Of a stretch of DNA of 64,000 nt, positions 52,718 to 62,433 are shown piece by piece. How positions within the stretch are numbered: position 1 is the stretch's first letter; every line of letters begins with the position of its first letter. A program made the translations under genes and the position numbers. The stretch covers positions 4,372,102-4,436,101 of the forward strand of contig NZ_CP045503.2 in assembly GCF_007004545.3 (NCBI RefSeq). The letters run 5' to 3'. Source of the DNA: Shewanella eurypsychrophilus. GTDB lineage: Bacteria; Pseudomonadota; Gammaproteobacteria; Enterobacterales; Shewanellaceae. The notes under the pieces were generated by a model. The model was not told the DNA's origin. It worked only from the letters and a program-made list of their open reading frames with translations, and did no database searches.

Positions 52718-53911
52718 ATAGCCCAATACTGCTAGCAGTACGCCAACCGGTGCTAATGCAGGATGGAAAGCCGCTGCAACCACTGGCGCTGATGCAGCGC
52801 CGCCAACGTTGGCCTGACTGCCTACTGCCATATAAAACAGTGGAGCCTTAATTATCTTAGCCACTATTAACATAAAGCTTGCGTGAATGAGCATCCAGAT
52901 AATACCGATAGCAAAATACCAAAGATTATCAGGATCTGCCAGTTTTGACACATCCATATGTAAACCGATTGTCGCGACTAGAATATACAGAAATACGGTT
53001 GCCACTTTAGATGCACCGGCTGCTTCTATGTGACGTACGGGACTAAATGACATCGCAAGACCGATTGTCGTTACTGTCACGATCAACCAGAAAAACTTAG
53101 ACGTTAAACTGTAATCACGCGTCCAGGGATAGTTTGCTTCGAAAAATGGACCAAGAAAATCAGCGATGAGATGAGCAAGGCCTGTCACACCAAAACCAAT
53201 TGCAACAATCAGCATCAGGTCGTTCAGGCTTGGTATACGCGCATTTTCCGCATGATACTTTTCAACTTTAGCCTTAAGCTCTTCAATAGCTGTGGTATCA
53301 GCGCCCGTTTTAGCATCGATCTGTTTTGCCTTAGATGCCATAAACAACAGAACGGCCATCCAAATATTGGCGACAATCACATCTACCGTCACCATGATAG
53401 AGAAGATATCTCCGCCAGCCTCGTAAATCTCCTTCATCGCAGCTTGGTTTGCACCGCCGCCAATCCAGCTACCCGCGAGCGTCGTCATACCACGCCATAC
53501 GGCTTCAGGCCCAGTGACGCCTAACACGTCAGGGTTGATAGCAGAGATGATCAGTAACGCAATAGGTCCGCCGATCACGATCCCCACGGTACCGGTTAAG
53601 AACATGATAATAGCTTTGGGCCCTAAAGACAGAATGGCCTTAAGATCGACGCTCAATATTAGTAACACTAAACAGGCTGGTAACAAATATCTTGATGCCA
53701 CGAAGTAAAGCTGAGACGTGTCGCCATCGATAATATTAAATGTGTTTAGCAAGGAAGGTAGGAAGTAGCACATAAGTAGTGCAGGGATAAACTTATAGAA
53801 CTTGGTCCAGAATGGATGCTTACTATTACTGGTATAAAATACAAAACCTAAAACGACGGCCAACAGGCCTAGCGCTGTGGCATCATTTGTCACTATGGCT
53901 GTACTACTCAT
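52649..53911 (-). CDS. DUF819-family membrane protein (YjcL-like)
   Basis: 420 residues with about eleven hydrophobic segments. The family is recognised by AVWRGMTTLAGSWIGGGANQAAMKEIY near residue 140 and FYMAVGSQANVGGAASAPVVAAAFHP near 370. DUF819 proteins are probable transporters of unknown substrate. The charged stretch about 195-230 is a cytoplasmic loop. It lies between sirB1 and kdsA, interrupting their usual adjacency. Its last 16 codons plus stop are re-copied seven times downstream. Confidence 0.9.
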   Translation of the reverse strand: MSSTAIVTNDATALGLLAVVLGFVFYTSNSKHPFWTKFYKFIPALLMCYFLPSLLNTFNIIDGDTSQLYFVASRYLLPACLVLLILSVDLKAILSLGPKAIIMFLTGTVGIVIGGPIALLIISAINPDVLGVTGPEAVWRGMTTLAGSWIGGGANQAAMKEIYEAGGDIFSIMVTVDVIVANIWMAVLLFMASKAKQIDAKTGADTTAIEELKAKVEKYHAENARIPSLNDLMLIVAIGFGVTGLAHLIADFLGPFFEANYPWTRDYSLTSKFFWLIVTVTTIGLAMSFSPVRHIEAAGASKVATVFLYILVATIGLHMDVSKLADPDNLWYFAIGIIWMLIHASFMLIVAKIIKAPLFYMAVGSQANVGGAASAPVVAAAFHPALAPVGVLLAVLGYAVGTYMAWMCGQLLQIIATQGL

Positions 53912-54110
53912 GCTGAGTTATCTCCCCTACGATAGCATTATTGTTATTTTAATTTTTATTATTTATGTAGATTGTTATTTTCTATTTTTGGTTGAACGTT
54001 TAATTCTGATATGAGTGTCGAAACTTGATTCAGGCGATTATTTACTTAAATTGGCAAGCTCAAATAGGTAAACACAAAAGAGGCAAGTCTAATGACTTGC
54101 CTCTTAATAT

Positions 54111-54899
54111 TTAGTGATAAACTTCTCGTTCATCCGAGAGCTCTTTGAGCTGCATCTTAACCAACTCAATCACAGGGTCATGAGGGCTGTTATCGACAAA
54201 GTGCTTCAAGTCAGCAGCGGCAACACTAATGCAGCCTAATTGCTGGGCGATGAAAGCACGTTCACGATTGAGGTTTAAGTCATCAGGATGCCATTGTAAG
54301 AGCAAGTTACAGCATTCCATCGCTGGCTCAAACTGATGAGAAACAATACTGCCAGCTTTTAGCTCATGGATCATTCGAGAGACTAATCGCTTCAACGTAA
54401 CAGGCTTGAGATAGCTAGGCTTAAAACCGACACCATTCCCCAATTCACCACGAACAAGCACATGTAGCTCATGCCGAGTTAAATCTTTGCCCGTTAATGG
54501 GTCAATGTAACGTATCTCGGCATCAATACGACTGCAAAGCACTGTCGTACCTGGGAGCAACAAAGGTTCTAATTTTAGGTCCAACTGCTTAGCGAGTAAC
54601 ATCAACACTGTTGCTAATGTCGTGCTATTGCCTTGACGAGTGGTGATACAAGCAGCAAGGTCTGCCGCTTCTACACTAAAGTAAGATTCACGAACACAGA
54701 ATCCTAAGTCTTTATAAAACCAGTTGAGTAAGCCATCAAGCCTTTGCTGACGATCAACGACGTAGTGACTCAATACAGAGCCAGCGATTTCAAGCCAAGC
54801 CCACTTTGCAGCTTCTACCTTAGAAAAACCTAAGTGCTGTGAAATTTCAAAAGCTTGTTCAGGCAATTGAATACTGTCATTTAGAGTCAAAGTCGTCAT
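54111..54899 (-). CDS. sirB1: SirB1-family protein (transglutaminase-like with TPR)
   Basis: 262 residues. The N-terminal half is the SirB1 transglutaminase-like domain (DGLLNWFYKDLGFC, TTRQGNSTTLATVLMLLAKQLDL) and the C-terminal part has a TPR-like helical pair (CCNLLLQWHPDDLNLNRERAFIAQQLGC). The catalytic triad cysteine is not evident. The function is unknown; the gene is linked with prfA-prmC and kdsA in many gammaproteobacteria. Its ATG overlaps the sirB2 stop by one base, so the pair is translationally coupled. Confidence 0.9.
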   Translation of the reverse strand: MTTLTLNDSIQLPEQAFEISQHLGFSKVEAAKWAWLEIAGSVLSHYVVDRQQRLDGLLNWFYKDLGFCVRESYFSVEAADLAACITTRQGNSTTLATVLMLLAKQLDLKLEPLLLPGTTVLCSRIDAEIRYIDPLTGKDLTRHELHVLVRGELGNGVGFKPSYLKPVTLKRLVSRMIHELKAGSIVSHQFEPAMECCNLLLQWHPDDLNLNRERAFIAQQLGCISVAAADLKHFVDNSPHDPVIELVKMQLKELSDEREVYH

Positions 54900-55294
54900 T
54901 ATCCCATCAATACCGCTTGCTTAAACATGGCTAACTTTGCCGCATAAACCACCCAAGCTATCGCACCTAGAGCTGCAAACACTTTAAACAACTTACCTTT
55001 ATTGGCTTTCAGTGAAATGGTAGCCAGAATGATATAGGCAATAACAGCTGTAAACTTCTCGGTTAACCAAGGGTCGATAAATGGATATTGCTTAATAATA
55101 AAACAAAGTGTCAAACCAGACAGTAGTAAGAGAGTATCAATCACATGAGGGGCAATTTTGACTAGCTTTTTATCCATAATTGGAGATTGACGCATGTGTA
55201 AAACAAAGCGAACTAGGAAAAACAGAACACTAGCGGCAATGAAGGTTAAATGAACATGCTTGATAGCAGGATAAAGGCTGTTGAGGGTTTCCAT
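54899..55294 (-). CDS. sirB2: SirB2-family membrane protein
   Basis: 131 residues with four hydrophobic segments (about 12-30, 45-65, 75-95, 100-120). The SirB2 pattern is AIKHVHLTFIAASVLFFLVRF followed by KIAPHVIDTLLLLSGLTLCF. It is an inner-membrane protein of unknown role. The stop codon shares its last base with the sirB1 start. In relatives it directly follows prmC; here a LysR/GNAT divergent pair separates them. Confidence 0.92.
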   Translation of the reverse strand: METLNSLYPAIKHVHLTFIAASVLFFLVRFVLHMRQSPIMDKKLVKIAPHVIDTLLLLSGLTLCFIIKQYPFIDPWLTEKFTAVIAYIILATISLKANKGKLFKVFAALGAIAWVVYAAKLAMFKQAVLMG

Positions 55295-55416
55295 TTAAAA
55301 CTCTTATGTGGCTGACAAAGGCGGTAGTGTACCTGATCCCAGTCTTCATCACCAATATCACTCTCTCTATTGAGCAAGTTTAAGATAAAAACACTCAACT
55401 TTTTCTACTTTCACTT

Positions 55417-56331
55417 TTATGTCATAAAAAGCAGTCTCAACTGAGCTAGCATCCAACGGTTCTCAGTACTCGCTTGGGTGGGGGTATAACTAAATACTTT
55501 AAGCTGATATTTTGGCATAGTAAACGGCACATCAAACAAGCGAATAGGCAGCAATCCCTGTAGTTCAATCGCCGCTAATTTCGGCAAAGTGATCAATAAA
55601 TCAGACCCTGCAACAAGAAAAGGTGCGTTCATAACATTGGGCAGTTGAATAGCTATGTCTCGACTATGACCTAACAAACACAGCTGCTTATCTACTACAC
55701 CACTCCTCTCCCCCCATGGAGAGACCAAAATGTGCTTTCGCTGAAGAAAAGTTTGCAGGTCTAAGCTAACCAAATCATTACTTGCAAGTGTGCAATAGCT
55801 GTCCTCCAACCAAACCCACTCATCGATTAAGCGAGTCGATTCAACTTCACCGTGGGCGTAACCAAGAGAGAAATCGATCTCTGCTTCCTCAAAAGCACTA
55901 ATGGGCAACTTAGCATCATGATTAGTTAGATTGATTCTCACCTCTGGTGCTACTCGCTCCAGATGAGCAATTAGCTTAGGCATCATTAACAAGGTGGTAA
56001 AATCAGTCACAGCAAAATTAAACTCATGCTTACTCTTTGTGGGAGCAAACTCTAATTTCTGCCCAAAACACGTATTAAGTGTCACCAACACTTGGGTGAT
56101 AGGAGAATGGATGCTAATAGCATATTCGGTAGGGATCATCTTGGTATGACTTCGAATAAAAAGCTCATCATCGAGTTGGTCCCGCAATCTAGCTAACGCA
56201 TGACTAAATGCCGATTGACTCAGATGAACCGAACTCGCCGCTCTCGATACATGTCGATGTAAATAAAGAGCATTAAAAACTTTAAGTAAGTTTAAATCTA
56301 ATCGCTGCAAGTTATTATGCACAGTTTTCAT
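55417..56331 (-). CDS. LysR-family transcriptional regulator
   Basis: About 304 residues. The helix-turn-helix is LKVFNALYLHRHVSRAASSVHLSQSAFSHALARLRDQ and the effector domain follows from about residue 95. It belongs to the NodD/LinR-like branch, judging by LDLNLLKVFNALY. The start is uncertain: ATG at 56331 (GGAG too close), GTG at 56352, or GTG at 56322 (GGAG nine bases before) are all possible. It is divergent from the GNAT gene and may regulate it. Confidence 0.87.
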   Translation of the reverse strand: MKTVHNNLQRLDLNLLKVFNALYLHRHVSRAASSVHLSQSAFSHALARLRDQLDDELFIRSHTKMIPTEYAISIHSPITQVLVTLNTCFGQKLEFAPTKSKHEFNFAVTDFTTLLMMPKLIAHLERVAPEVRINLTNHDAKLPISAFEEAEIDFSLGYAHGEVESTRLIDEWVWLEDSYCTLASNDLVSLDLQTFLQRKHILVSPWGERSGVVDKQLCLLGHSRDIAIQLPNVMNAPFLVAGSDLLITLPKLAAIELQGLLPIRLFDVPFTMPKYQLKVFSYTPTQASTENRWMLAQLRLLFMT

Positions 56332-56413
56332 CTCCACATGCAGATTATGCACTTATCACATAACTAGCCTTAGTTTATGCTCTAAGCTTAATATTACAAG
56401 ATGAGAAATTCAC

Positions 56414-56833
56414 ATGAGCCTCAACTTCACTTTCGATGATACAAAAGAATTTGCCAATACAGTCGAGCAAAAGATCGCTGAATTTAACTGGCAGCGCTGG
56501 GAAGTATCTGAGCGCCTACCTCTTGGGCTCAAGCTTGAAGATGATAACGGAGATTTACTCGCGGGTTTCTCAGCAAGAACATTTGGCAACTGGCTACAAA
56601 TAGACAACCTTTGGGTTAGTGAAACACTCAGGGGGCAAAGCATAGGAGATCAATTATTGGCTCAAGCCGAAGCCATCGCTATTGAACGAGGCTGTATCTA
56701 CGCCATCCTCGACACTCTAAATTTCCAGGCCCGCCCCTTCTATGAAGCCAGAGGCTATACCCTACAATGGACTCAAGAAGCCTACCCAAAAACCGGTTGT
56801 AAATATTTTATGGTTAAAAATTTAGTGCCTTAG
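56414..56833 (+). CDS. GNAT-family N-acetyltransferase
   Basis: 139 residues. The acetyl-CoA-binding motif A is LWVSETLRGQSIGDQLLAQAEAIA (RGQSIG pattern), followed by YAILDTLNFQARPFYEARGY, the motif B beta-bulge typical of GNATs. The acceptor is unknown. It is divergent from the LysR gene across 82 bases, so the two probably form a regulator-target pair. It has no operon partner. Confidence 0.88.
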   Translation: MSLNFTFDDTKEFANTVEQKIAEFNWQRWEVSERLPLGLKLEDDNGDLLAGFSARTFGNWLQIDNLWVSETLRGQSIGDQLLAQAEAIAIERGCIYAILDTLNFQARPFYEARGYTLQWTQEAYPKTGCKYFMVKNLVP

Positions 56834-57307
56834 TGATGAACATAGCCACCCACTTTACCTCCCCATAATTTATCGCTTAATAAAACGGCAAAAATTATGG
56901 GTGGCTATGTTAAAGGGGAGCTCGAAGAGAAAACCTTGCTGCTGAATTCCAAGTGTAGATGCCGCTGCGAGCTTCGACGACATGGCGCTTTATGACATCC
57001 AGCCACCGCGGTATTTTAAAAAAACATTAACATCAGACACTGCCACAGAGACTACAGGGACCATATTTTCAGCGTCTCGCAGGAGTATCTGTACATGCCT
57101 CGCCAGCCTGTAGGTAGGTGACCATAGAAGTATGACCTGCTGGAACCATCAAACCAGTGACCCCCTAAAATGTAATCAGTCTTCATTCAAAGGCTAGCAA
57201 GCTTTGTTAGATAAACAAAAACGCCATTAGTATATAAATACCAATGGCGTTCAAATTTATTCAGCTGACAAGCTCTGTAGGCTTACTCAAAAATGAGCCC
57301 CGAGTAT
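56834..57307. other. 474-bp intergenic region with inverted repeats
   Basis: A perfect 12-bp inverted repeat, CATAGCCACCCA (56841-56852) and TGGGTGGCTATG (56898-56909), has second arms ATAATTT/AAATTAT inside it, with a 12-base interruption on the left arm. The rest, about 56920-57180, has no coding potential and looks like decayed dispersed-repeat sequence. I cannot identify an insertion-sequence family. Confidence 0.55.
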
Positions 57308-58150
57308 CTACCTTGGGAATCTACCGAGTGTGCAACGGTCATTGCTACCGAAATCTCGTACTGTGGCGACATTTTCATAACCAAGCTCAATCATCTTAGC
57401 CCTTAATTGCAGTGCTTGACCAAAGCCATGCTCTAACAGCAAGTAGCCACCTGGAGCCAAGTAATCACGCGCACAATCGGCAATATGATATAGATCGGCA
57501 AATCCATGCTCAGATGCCGTCAGTGCACTGTGGGGCTCAAACCTAACATCACCTTGATCAAGATGAACATCAGTTTCGTCAATATATGGAGGATTAGAAA
57601 CAATCAGGTTAAAGTCATAGCAGTCTATGCTGTCAAACCAATCACTCTGAATGATCTCCACCTGCGGTAACTTTAACTGAGCTCGGTTAGCCTTAGCCAA
57701 TGCCACTGCTTCAATAATTTTATCAACTGCAGTGATCTGCCACTGACTCTTTTCATAGGCCAGAGACAAGGCTATAGCCCCTGTTCCGGTCCCAAGATCC
57801 AGCACCCTAGCATTTTCTGCAAGTGGCAAGTTCAAGGCGGTTTCCACTAAAATTTCAGTGTCAGGACGTGGAATGAGTGTCGTTGGATTAACCATAAAAG
57901 GTAATGACCAAAACTCTCTTTCACCGACGATATGCGCGATAGGCGTCCCTAACAGACGTCGCTCAACCATCATTGTGTATTCAATAACCTGATCAGACGT
58001 TAAACGCTCATCGGGCCAAGTATAAAGATAGCCACGTTGTTTATGAATAATATGCAGCAGCATCACCTCAGCATCAAGCTTAGGTGTATCGGATATATCA
58101 AGCAATTGGGGCGAAGCCCAATTGAGAGCTTCAGCTAACGTCTGATACAA
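57308..58150 (-). CDS. prmC: Release-factor glutamine N5-methyltransferase
   Basis: 280 residues. An N-terminal helical domain (about 1-80) binds the release factor. The SAM-dependent methyltransferase domain has VLDLGTGTGAIALSLA and the NPPY motif (LIVSNPPYIDE). PrmC methylates the glutamine of the GGQ motif in RF1 and RF2. It is 72 bp downstream of prfA in one operon with hemA. Confidence 0.97.
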   Translation of the reverse strand: MYQTLAEALNWASPQLLDISDTPKLDAEVMLLHIIHKQRGYLYTWPDERLTSDQVIEYTMMVERRLLGTPIAHIVGEREFWSLPFMVNPTTLIPRPDTEILVETALNLPLAENARVLDLGTGTGAIALSLAYEKSQWQITAVDKIIEAVALAKANRAQLKLPQVEIIQSDWFDSIDCYDFNLIVSNPPYIDETDVHLDQGDVRFEPHSALTASEHGFADLYHIADCARDYLAPGGYLLLEHGFGQALQLRAKMIELGYENVATVRDFGSNDRCTLGRFPR

Positions 58151-58222
58151 GGGAATTCCTTAATATGACACCATAAGTGTATGACTGAATTCAAAACCTA
58201 AAGTGGAGTATAGGCGTATTGC

Positions 58223-59308
58223 CTACTCTTCACCGAGCGCCGCTAGCATATCGGCCTGGTTTTCTTGCATCAAAGGAAAGATCAACACATCTAACTCACC
58301 TTCCATCACTTCATTTAAGCGATATAGGGTCAAGTTGATACGATGATCACTGACGCGCCCTTGAGGGAAATTATAAGTACGAACACGCTCTGAACGATCA
58401 CCACTACCCACTAAGTTACGGCGGGTACTTTCTTCTGAGCTACGACGCTTTTCATCTTCTACAGCTTGGATACGCGCTGTAAGCACACTCATCGCTTGAG
58501 CACGGTTCTTATGCTGCGAGCGCTGATCTTGACACTCGACCACAATACCTGATGGGATATGCGTAAGACGGATCGCTGAATCTGTTTTGTTGACGTGCTG
58601 TCCACCGGCACCCGATGCTCTAAAAGTATCGACTTTCAGATCGCCCTTATTTATTTCAATGGCTTCTGCTTCAGGAACTTCAGGCAAAATAACAACGGTA
58701 CATGCTGAGGTATGAACACGGCCTTGTGATTCTGTTTCTGGTACGCGCTGAACTCGATGTCCGCCGGACTCGAACTTCAACTTACCGTATACACCTTCAC
58801 CACTGACTTTGATGATGATCTCTTTGAAGCCACCATGCTCACCTTCGTTAGAGTTCATGATCTCTGACTGCCAGCGGTTAGACTCTATGTACTTGCTGTA
58901 CATGCGAAACAAATCACCAGCGAAAATAGCCGCTTCATCACCACCTGCACCAGCGCGGATCTCGACAAAAGCATTGTTATCGTCTTTCGGATCTTTAGGA
59001 AGCAGTAAGATTTGAATTTCATCTTCAAGCTTTTCAATAACAGCTTTTGTTTCTTTGAACTCTTCTTGAGCCATCTCTTTGAGCTCAGGATCATTCTCTG
59101 CCAACATCTCTTTGGCACCTTCATGATCTTCACTCGCCTGTTGAAATGCTTTAAAAGCAGCAACGATATCTTCTAACTGAGAGTACTCTTTTGAGAGCGC
59201 ACGAAAGCGCTCTTGATCAGCAATAACACCTGGGTCGCTCAATAGAGCCAATACTTCTTCGTTACGCTCAAGCAAGCCTTCAAGCTTGCGGATCACACTG
59301 TCCTTCAT
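58223..59308 (-). CDS. prfA: Peptide chain release factor 1
   Basis: 361 residues; releases peptides at UAA and UAG. The stop-codon reading motif PxT is PET (RVPETESQGR) and the peptidyl-hydrolysis motif GGQ is in ASGAGGQHVNKTDS. Coiled-coil N-terminal domain about 1-100. It starts MKDSVIRKLEGLLERNEEVL as expected. It lies between hemA (13 bp upstream) and prmC. Confidence 0.98.
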   Translation of the reverse strand: MKDSVIRKLEGLLERNEEVLALLSDPGVIADQERFRALSKEYSQLEDIVAAFKAFQQASEDHEGAKEMLAENDPELKEMAQEEFKETKAVIEKLEDEIQILLLPKDPKDDNNAFVEIRAGAGGDEAAIFAGDLFRMYSKYIESNRWQSEIMNSNEGEHGGFKEIIIKVSGEGVYGKLKFESGGHRVQRVPETESQGRVHTSACTVVILPEVPEAEAIEINKGDLKVDTFRASGAGGQHVNKTDSAIRLTHIPSGIVVECQDQRSQHKNRAQAMSVLTARIQAVEDEKRRSSEESTRRNLVGSGDRSERVRTYNFPQGRVSDHRINLTLYRLNEVMEGELDVLIFPLMQENQADMLAALGEE

Positions 59309-59321
59309 TACTACGCTAACC

Positions 59322-60572
59322 TTAGTTTTTATCTAGTCCGAGCGCGGTTCTTAGCTGGCCAATGCTATTCAGATCACCTTGGCGACTTGCTGCAGTCAAG
59401 GCTTGTGTTGGAGCATGGATCAATTTATTGGTTAGCTTGTTGGCGAGTTCAAGCAGCAATTTCTCGCTGTCTCCGCCTTGGGCTAACTTATTGATCGCTC
59501 TCTCAACTAGCTCATCTTTTATCGCCATACTTTGGGTGCGATATTCACGAATACTGTCTACCGACTCTAATGAGCGGATCCACTCCATGAAAAGATGTGA
59601 CTCTTCTTCAGCAATTATCTCAGCTTGCTCGGCAGCCTCTCTTCGTGAGGCCATATTCTGTTCTATGATGCTTTGCAGGTCATCCACTGTGTAGAGGAAG
59701 GCATCGTCAAGATCAGCAACCTCGGCTTCGATATCTCGAGGAACTGCTATATCAACCAACAACATAGGCTGATGACGACGCTGCTTAAGCGCTTTTTCTA
59801 CCATGCCTTTACCGAGTATCGGTAATGGGCTAGCGGTAGATGATATCACGATATCGGCCTGAGGGAGATAATCTGGTATCTGTTCAAGCGTAATCGCTGT
59901 CGCACCAAACTCTTCACACATACCTTCGGCACGTGAAAGTGTTCGGTTAGCCACCACCATTGAATCGACACCATTATCTTTTAAGTGGCGTGCTACCAGC
60001 TCAATGGTCTCACCAGCACCAATCAAAAGCACTTTAGTGGCACTTAACGCTGAGAAGATATGTTTAGCCATACTCACTGCAGCAAATGCTACAGATACAG
60101 CAGCAGCACCAATCTCTGTTTCTGTTCTAACTCTTTTAGCGACAGAGAACGTATTTTGAAACATACGTTCCATGGTTATTGCGACTGTGCCAGCCTCTTT
60201 CGCCTTAACGAAAGACTGTTTCACTTGTCCCAGGATCTGCGGTTCACCCAGAATAAGTGAATCTAAACCCGATGAAACACGCATCAAATGCTTCGCTACC
60301 TCTCGACCTTCATAGCGATAAAGACAAGGTTCAACATCTTCATGGGAAACTTGATGATAATTTTCTAACCAACGAATAACCGCCGCTTCATCAGCAGTAT
60401 TAGTATACAGCTCAGTACGGTTACAAGTTGAAATGATGACAGCTTCGCCGGTTTGGGTTTCCTTGGCCAGACTCTTCATAGCGTCATGAATTTTATCTGG
60501 TGAAAACGCGACCTTCTCTCGAAGATCTACCGTGGCTGTTTTATGATTAATACCGATTGCTACAAGGGTCAT
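59322..60572 (-). CDS. hemA: Glutamyl-tRNA reductase
   Basis: 416 residues from the chosen ATG (MTLVAIGINHKTATVDLREKV), which is the family N-terminus; the frame extends ten codons further upstream without a better ribosome site. The catalytic Cys is in VIISTCNRTELY, and the NADPH-binding segment VLLIGAGETIELVARHL is near residue 180. A C-terminal dimerisation helix follows. It makes glutamate-1-semialdehyde, the committed step of haem synthesis. It heads the prfA-prmC operon and is divergent from lolB. Confidence 0.97.
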   Translation of the reverse strand: MTLVAIGINHKTATVDLREKVAFSPDKIHDAMKSLAKETQTGEAVIISTCNRTELYTNTADEAAVIRWLENYHQVSHEDVEPCLYRYEGREVAKHLMRVSSGLDSLILGEPQILGQVKQSFVKAKEAGTVAITMERMFQNTFSVAKRVRTETEIGAAAVSVAFAAVSMAKHIFSALSATKVLLIGAGETIELVARHLKDNGVDSMVVANRTLSRAEGMCEEFGATAITLEQIPDYLPQADIVISSTASPLPILGKGMVEKALKQRRHQPMLLVDIAVPRDIEAEVADLDDAFLYTVDDLQSIIEQNMASRREAAEQAEIIAEEESHLFMEWIRSLESVDSIREYRTQSMAIKDELVERAINKLAQGGDSEKLLLELANKLTNKLIHAPTQALTAASRQGDLNSIGQLRTALGLDKN

Positions 60573-60842
60573 CTGACTCGTTCTGGTCTCTTGGTATCTC
60601 ATTTATTGTTGGACATTCTACTTAATTGAATGAACTAAAAACAGAATATGCTTAACAAAACCGAATAATAATCACAGTTCTTACTCATTTTCCCAATTAA
60701 GTTTAGCTATTTTGCCTCAATCAATACCAATACTGCCTTAGCTTGATAACCATATGCTAAGAGAGTTACAGCGTTTTTTGCATTTAATTCTGGCATTATC
60801 TGGCGGCCTTCGTATCATAGAGAACTTCACTATCAGTTATAG

Positions 60843-61508
60843 ATGAATAATTTGAGCTATCTCACAAAATACTCTCTCTTAGCGACACTTCTATGCCTAA
60901 GTTTTCTTTCGGGTTGTACAACAACGCCTATAAACTTAGTGCCCATAAACGTTGATAAGGTATCGCAAGCCAAAGCTTGGGAGATGAAAGGCAAACTCGC
61001 AGTCAGGACTCAGAACGAGAATTTCAGTACCAATCTCTATTGGCTACACACTCAATTTAGAGATGAGTTGAGGCTCACCACCATGTTAGGCACAACGATA
61101 TTGTCGCTAACGACCGAACAAGGCCTGACACGACTAGAGGTTGATGGCAAAGTTTATCAACACAATGACGCGCAGCAGTTACTTACTAATGTGACTGGTT
61201 GGTCAATTCCCGTTCAAGCCTTACCATTATGGATCACCGGACAAGCGTCTGCAGATGACCTCATAGATTCATTTGATGAAAAGAATAGACCAGTAATTTT
61301 AACCACGCCATTACAAAGCCCGTCTTGGCACGTAGAGTTTCAACAATGGCAACAACAGAGTGGCGCAGAGTTACCTCGGATGTTACAGCTTAAAAGGGCC
61401 GATCTTCGTCTCAAGATCCAAGTCAGTCAGTGGCAAGCGTTAGCAAATCAAAATGTAAGCACAAATAAACAAGATCTTGGCTTAATGCCAGATGAGAGCA
61501 AAAAATAA
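60843..61508 (+). CDS. lolB: Outer-membrane lipoprotein insertion protein LolB
   Basis: 221 residues with a lipoprotein signal peptide (lipobox LSGC, Cys at about residue 25). The mature part matches LolB: AKAWEMKGKLAVRTQNENFSTNLYW, LTTMLGTTILSL and GWSIPVQALPLWITGQ. It accepts lipoproteins from LolA and inserts them into the outer membrane. ispE begins directly after its stop, so they are translationally linked, as in most gammaproteobacteria. Confidence 0.95.
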   Translation: MNNLSYLTKYSLLATLLCLSFLSGCTTTPINLVPINVDKVSQAKAWEMKGKLAVRTQNENFSTNLYWLHTQFRDELRLTTMLGTTILSLTTEQGLTRLEVDGKVYQHNDAQQLLTNVTGWSIPVQALPLWITGQASADDLIDSFDEKNRPVILTTPLQSPSWHVEFQQWQQQSGAELPRMLQLKRADLRLKIQVSQWQALANQNVSTNKQDLGLMPDESKK

Positions 61509-62366
61509 ATGAAGGACACACGCTTATCTTTAGCTTGGCCGGCGCCAGCAAAACTAAACCTATTCTTGCATATCAATAATCAACGCGAAGATGGATATCA
61601 TGAATTACAGACTTTATTTCAATTTATCGAACACTGCGACTACCTAGATTTTAAAGTAACTGCATCTTCTCAGCTTAAGCTGCACTCAAATATTTCAGAT
61701 TCTGTTGCTGATAGCGATAACTTAATTCTGTTAGCCGCAAAATCTTTGCAGAAATATACTCATTGCCAAAGGGGTGCCGAGATTTGGCTGGACAAGCGCC
61801 TGCCTATGGGCGGCGGAATTGGTGGTGGCTCATCGGATGCTGCAACGACATTAGTGGCATTAAATTATCTTTGGGATACGCAATTATCTAAAGAGCAACT
61901 CATGGAGATAGGACTTGAACTCGGCGCCGATGTCCCTGTTTTTATTAATGGTTTATCAGCATTCGCTGAAGGTGTAGGTGAGAAGTTAATAACTGTTTCA
62001 CCTAAGGAGTATTGGTATCTTGTTCTCATCCCGAATGTGCATGTATCTACTGCCGAAATATTCCAAGATCCCTCATTGACTCGTAATACGCCAAAACTAG
62101 ACCTTGACTCATTAATGAACAGTTCTTGGCAAAATGATTGCCAAGAACTGGTTGTTAGGCGTCAGCCCAAAGTTGCCAAAGCCTTAGACTGGCTGATAGA
62201 ATATGCGCCGTCTAGAATGACTGGAACCGGAGCGTGCGTTTTCGGTCAATTCGAACAGCAGCAAGACGCACTAGAGGTCGCGGATAAGTTATCCGTAGAT
62301 ATGAAAGGCTTTGTTGCAAAAGGAACAAATATATCTCCTTTAGCTATGAGATTAGCTAAAGGCTAA
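61509..62366 (+). CDS. ispE: 4-diphosphocytidyl-2-C-methyl-D-erythritol kinase
   Basis: 285 residues of the GHMP kinase family. N-terminal PAPAKLNLFLHINNQREDGYHEL and the ATP-binding PMGGGIGGGSSDAATTL are exact family signatures, and the C-terminal SRMTGTGACVFG completes the site. It phosphorylates CDP-methylerythritol in the MEP isoprenoid pathway. Its ATG abuts the lolB stop. prs follows 67 bp later. Confidence 0.97.
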   Translation: MKDTRLSLAWPAPAKLNLFLHINNQREDGYHELQTLFQFIEHCDYLDFKVTASSQLKLHSNISDSVADSDNLILLAAKSLQKYTHCQRGAEIWLDKRLPMGGGIGGGSSDAATTLVALNYLWDTQLSKEQLMEIGLELGADVPVFINGLSAFAEGVGEKLITVSPKEYWYLVLIPNVHVSTAEIFQDPSLTRNTPKLDLDSLMNSSWQNDCQELVVRRQPKVAKALDWLIEYAPSRMTGTGACVFGQFEQQQDALEVADKLSVDMKGFVAKGTNISPLAMRLAKG

Positions 62367-62433
62367 AAAACTCTAAAGTAGTTTCTCATTACTTTAGCCA
62401 CTAAAAATGAAGCATACGCCTGAGGTTCACACA

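Noticed and set aside
52057..52851. 264-residue plus-strand ORF with seven 32-residue repeats
   Set aside because: It is antisense to the DUF819 gene end and its array. It stays open only because the 96-bp unit is a multiple of three; there is no ribosome site or recognisable domain.
62407..62433. Nine-codon N-terminal extension of prs
   Set aside because: It encodes the GAGG ribosome site of the GTG start and is foreign to the very conserved Prs N-terminus.
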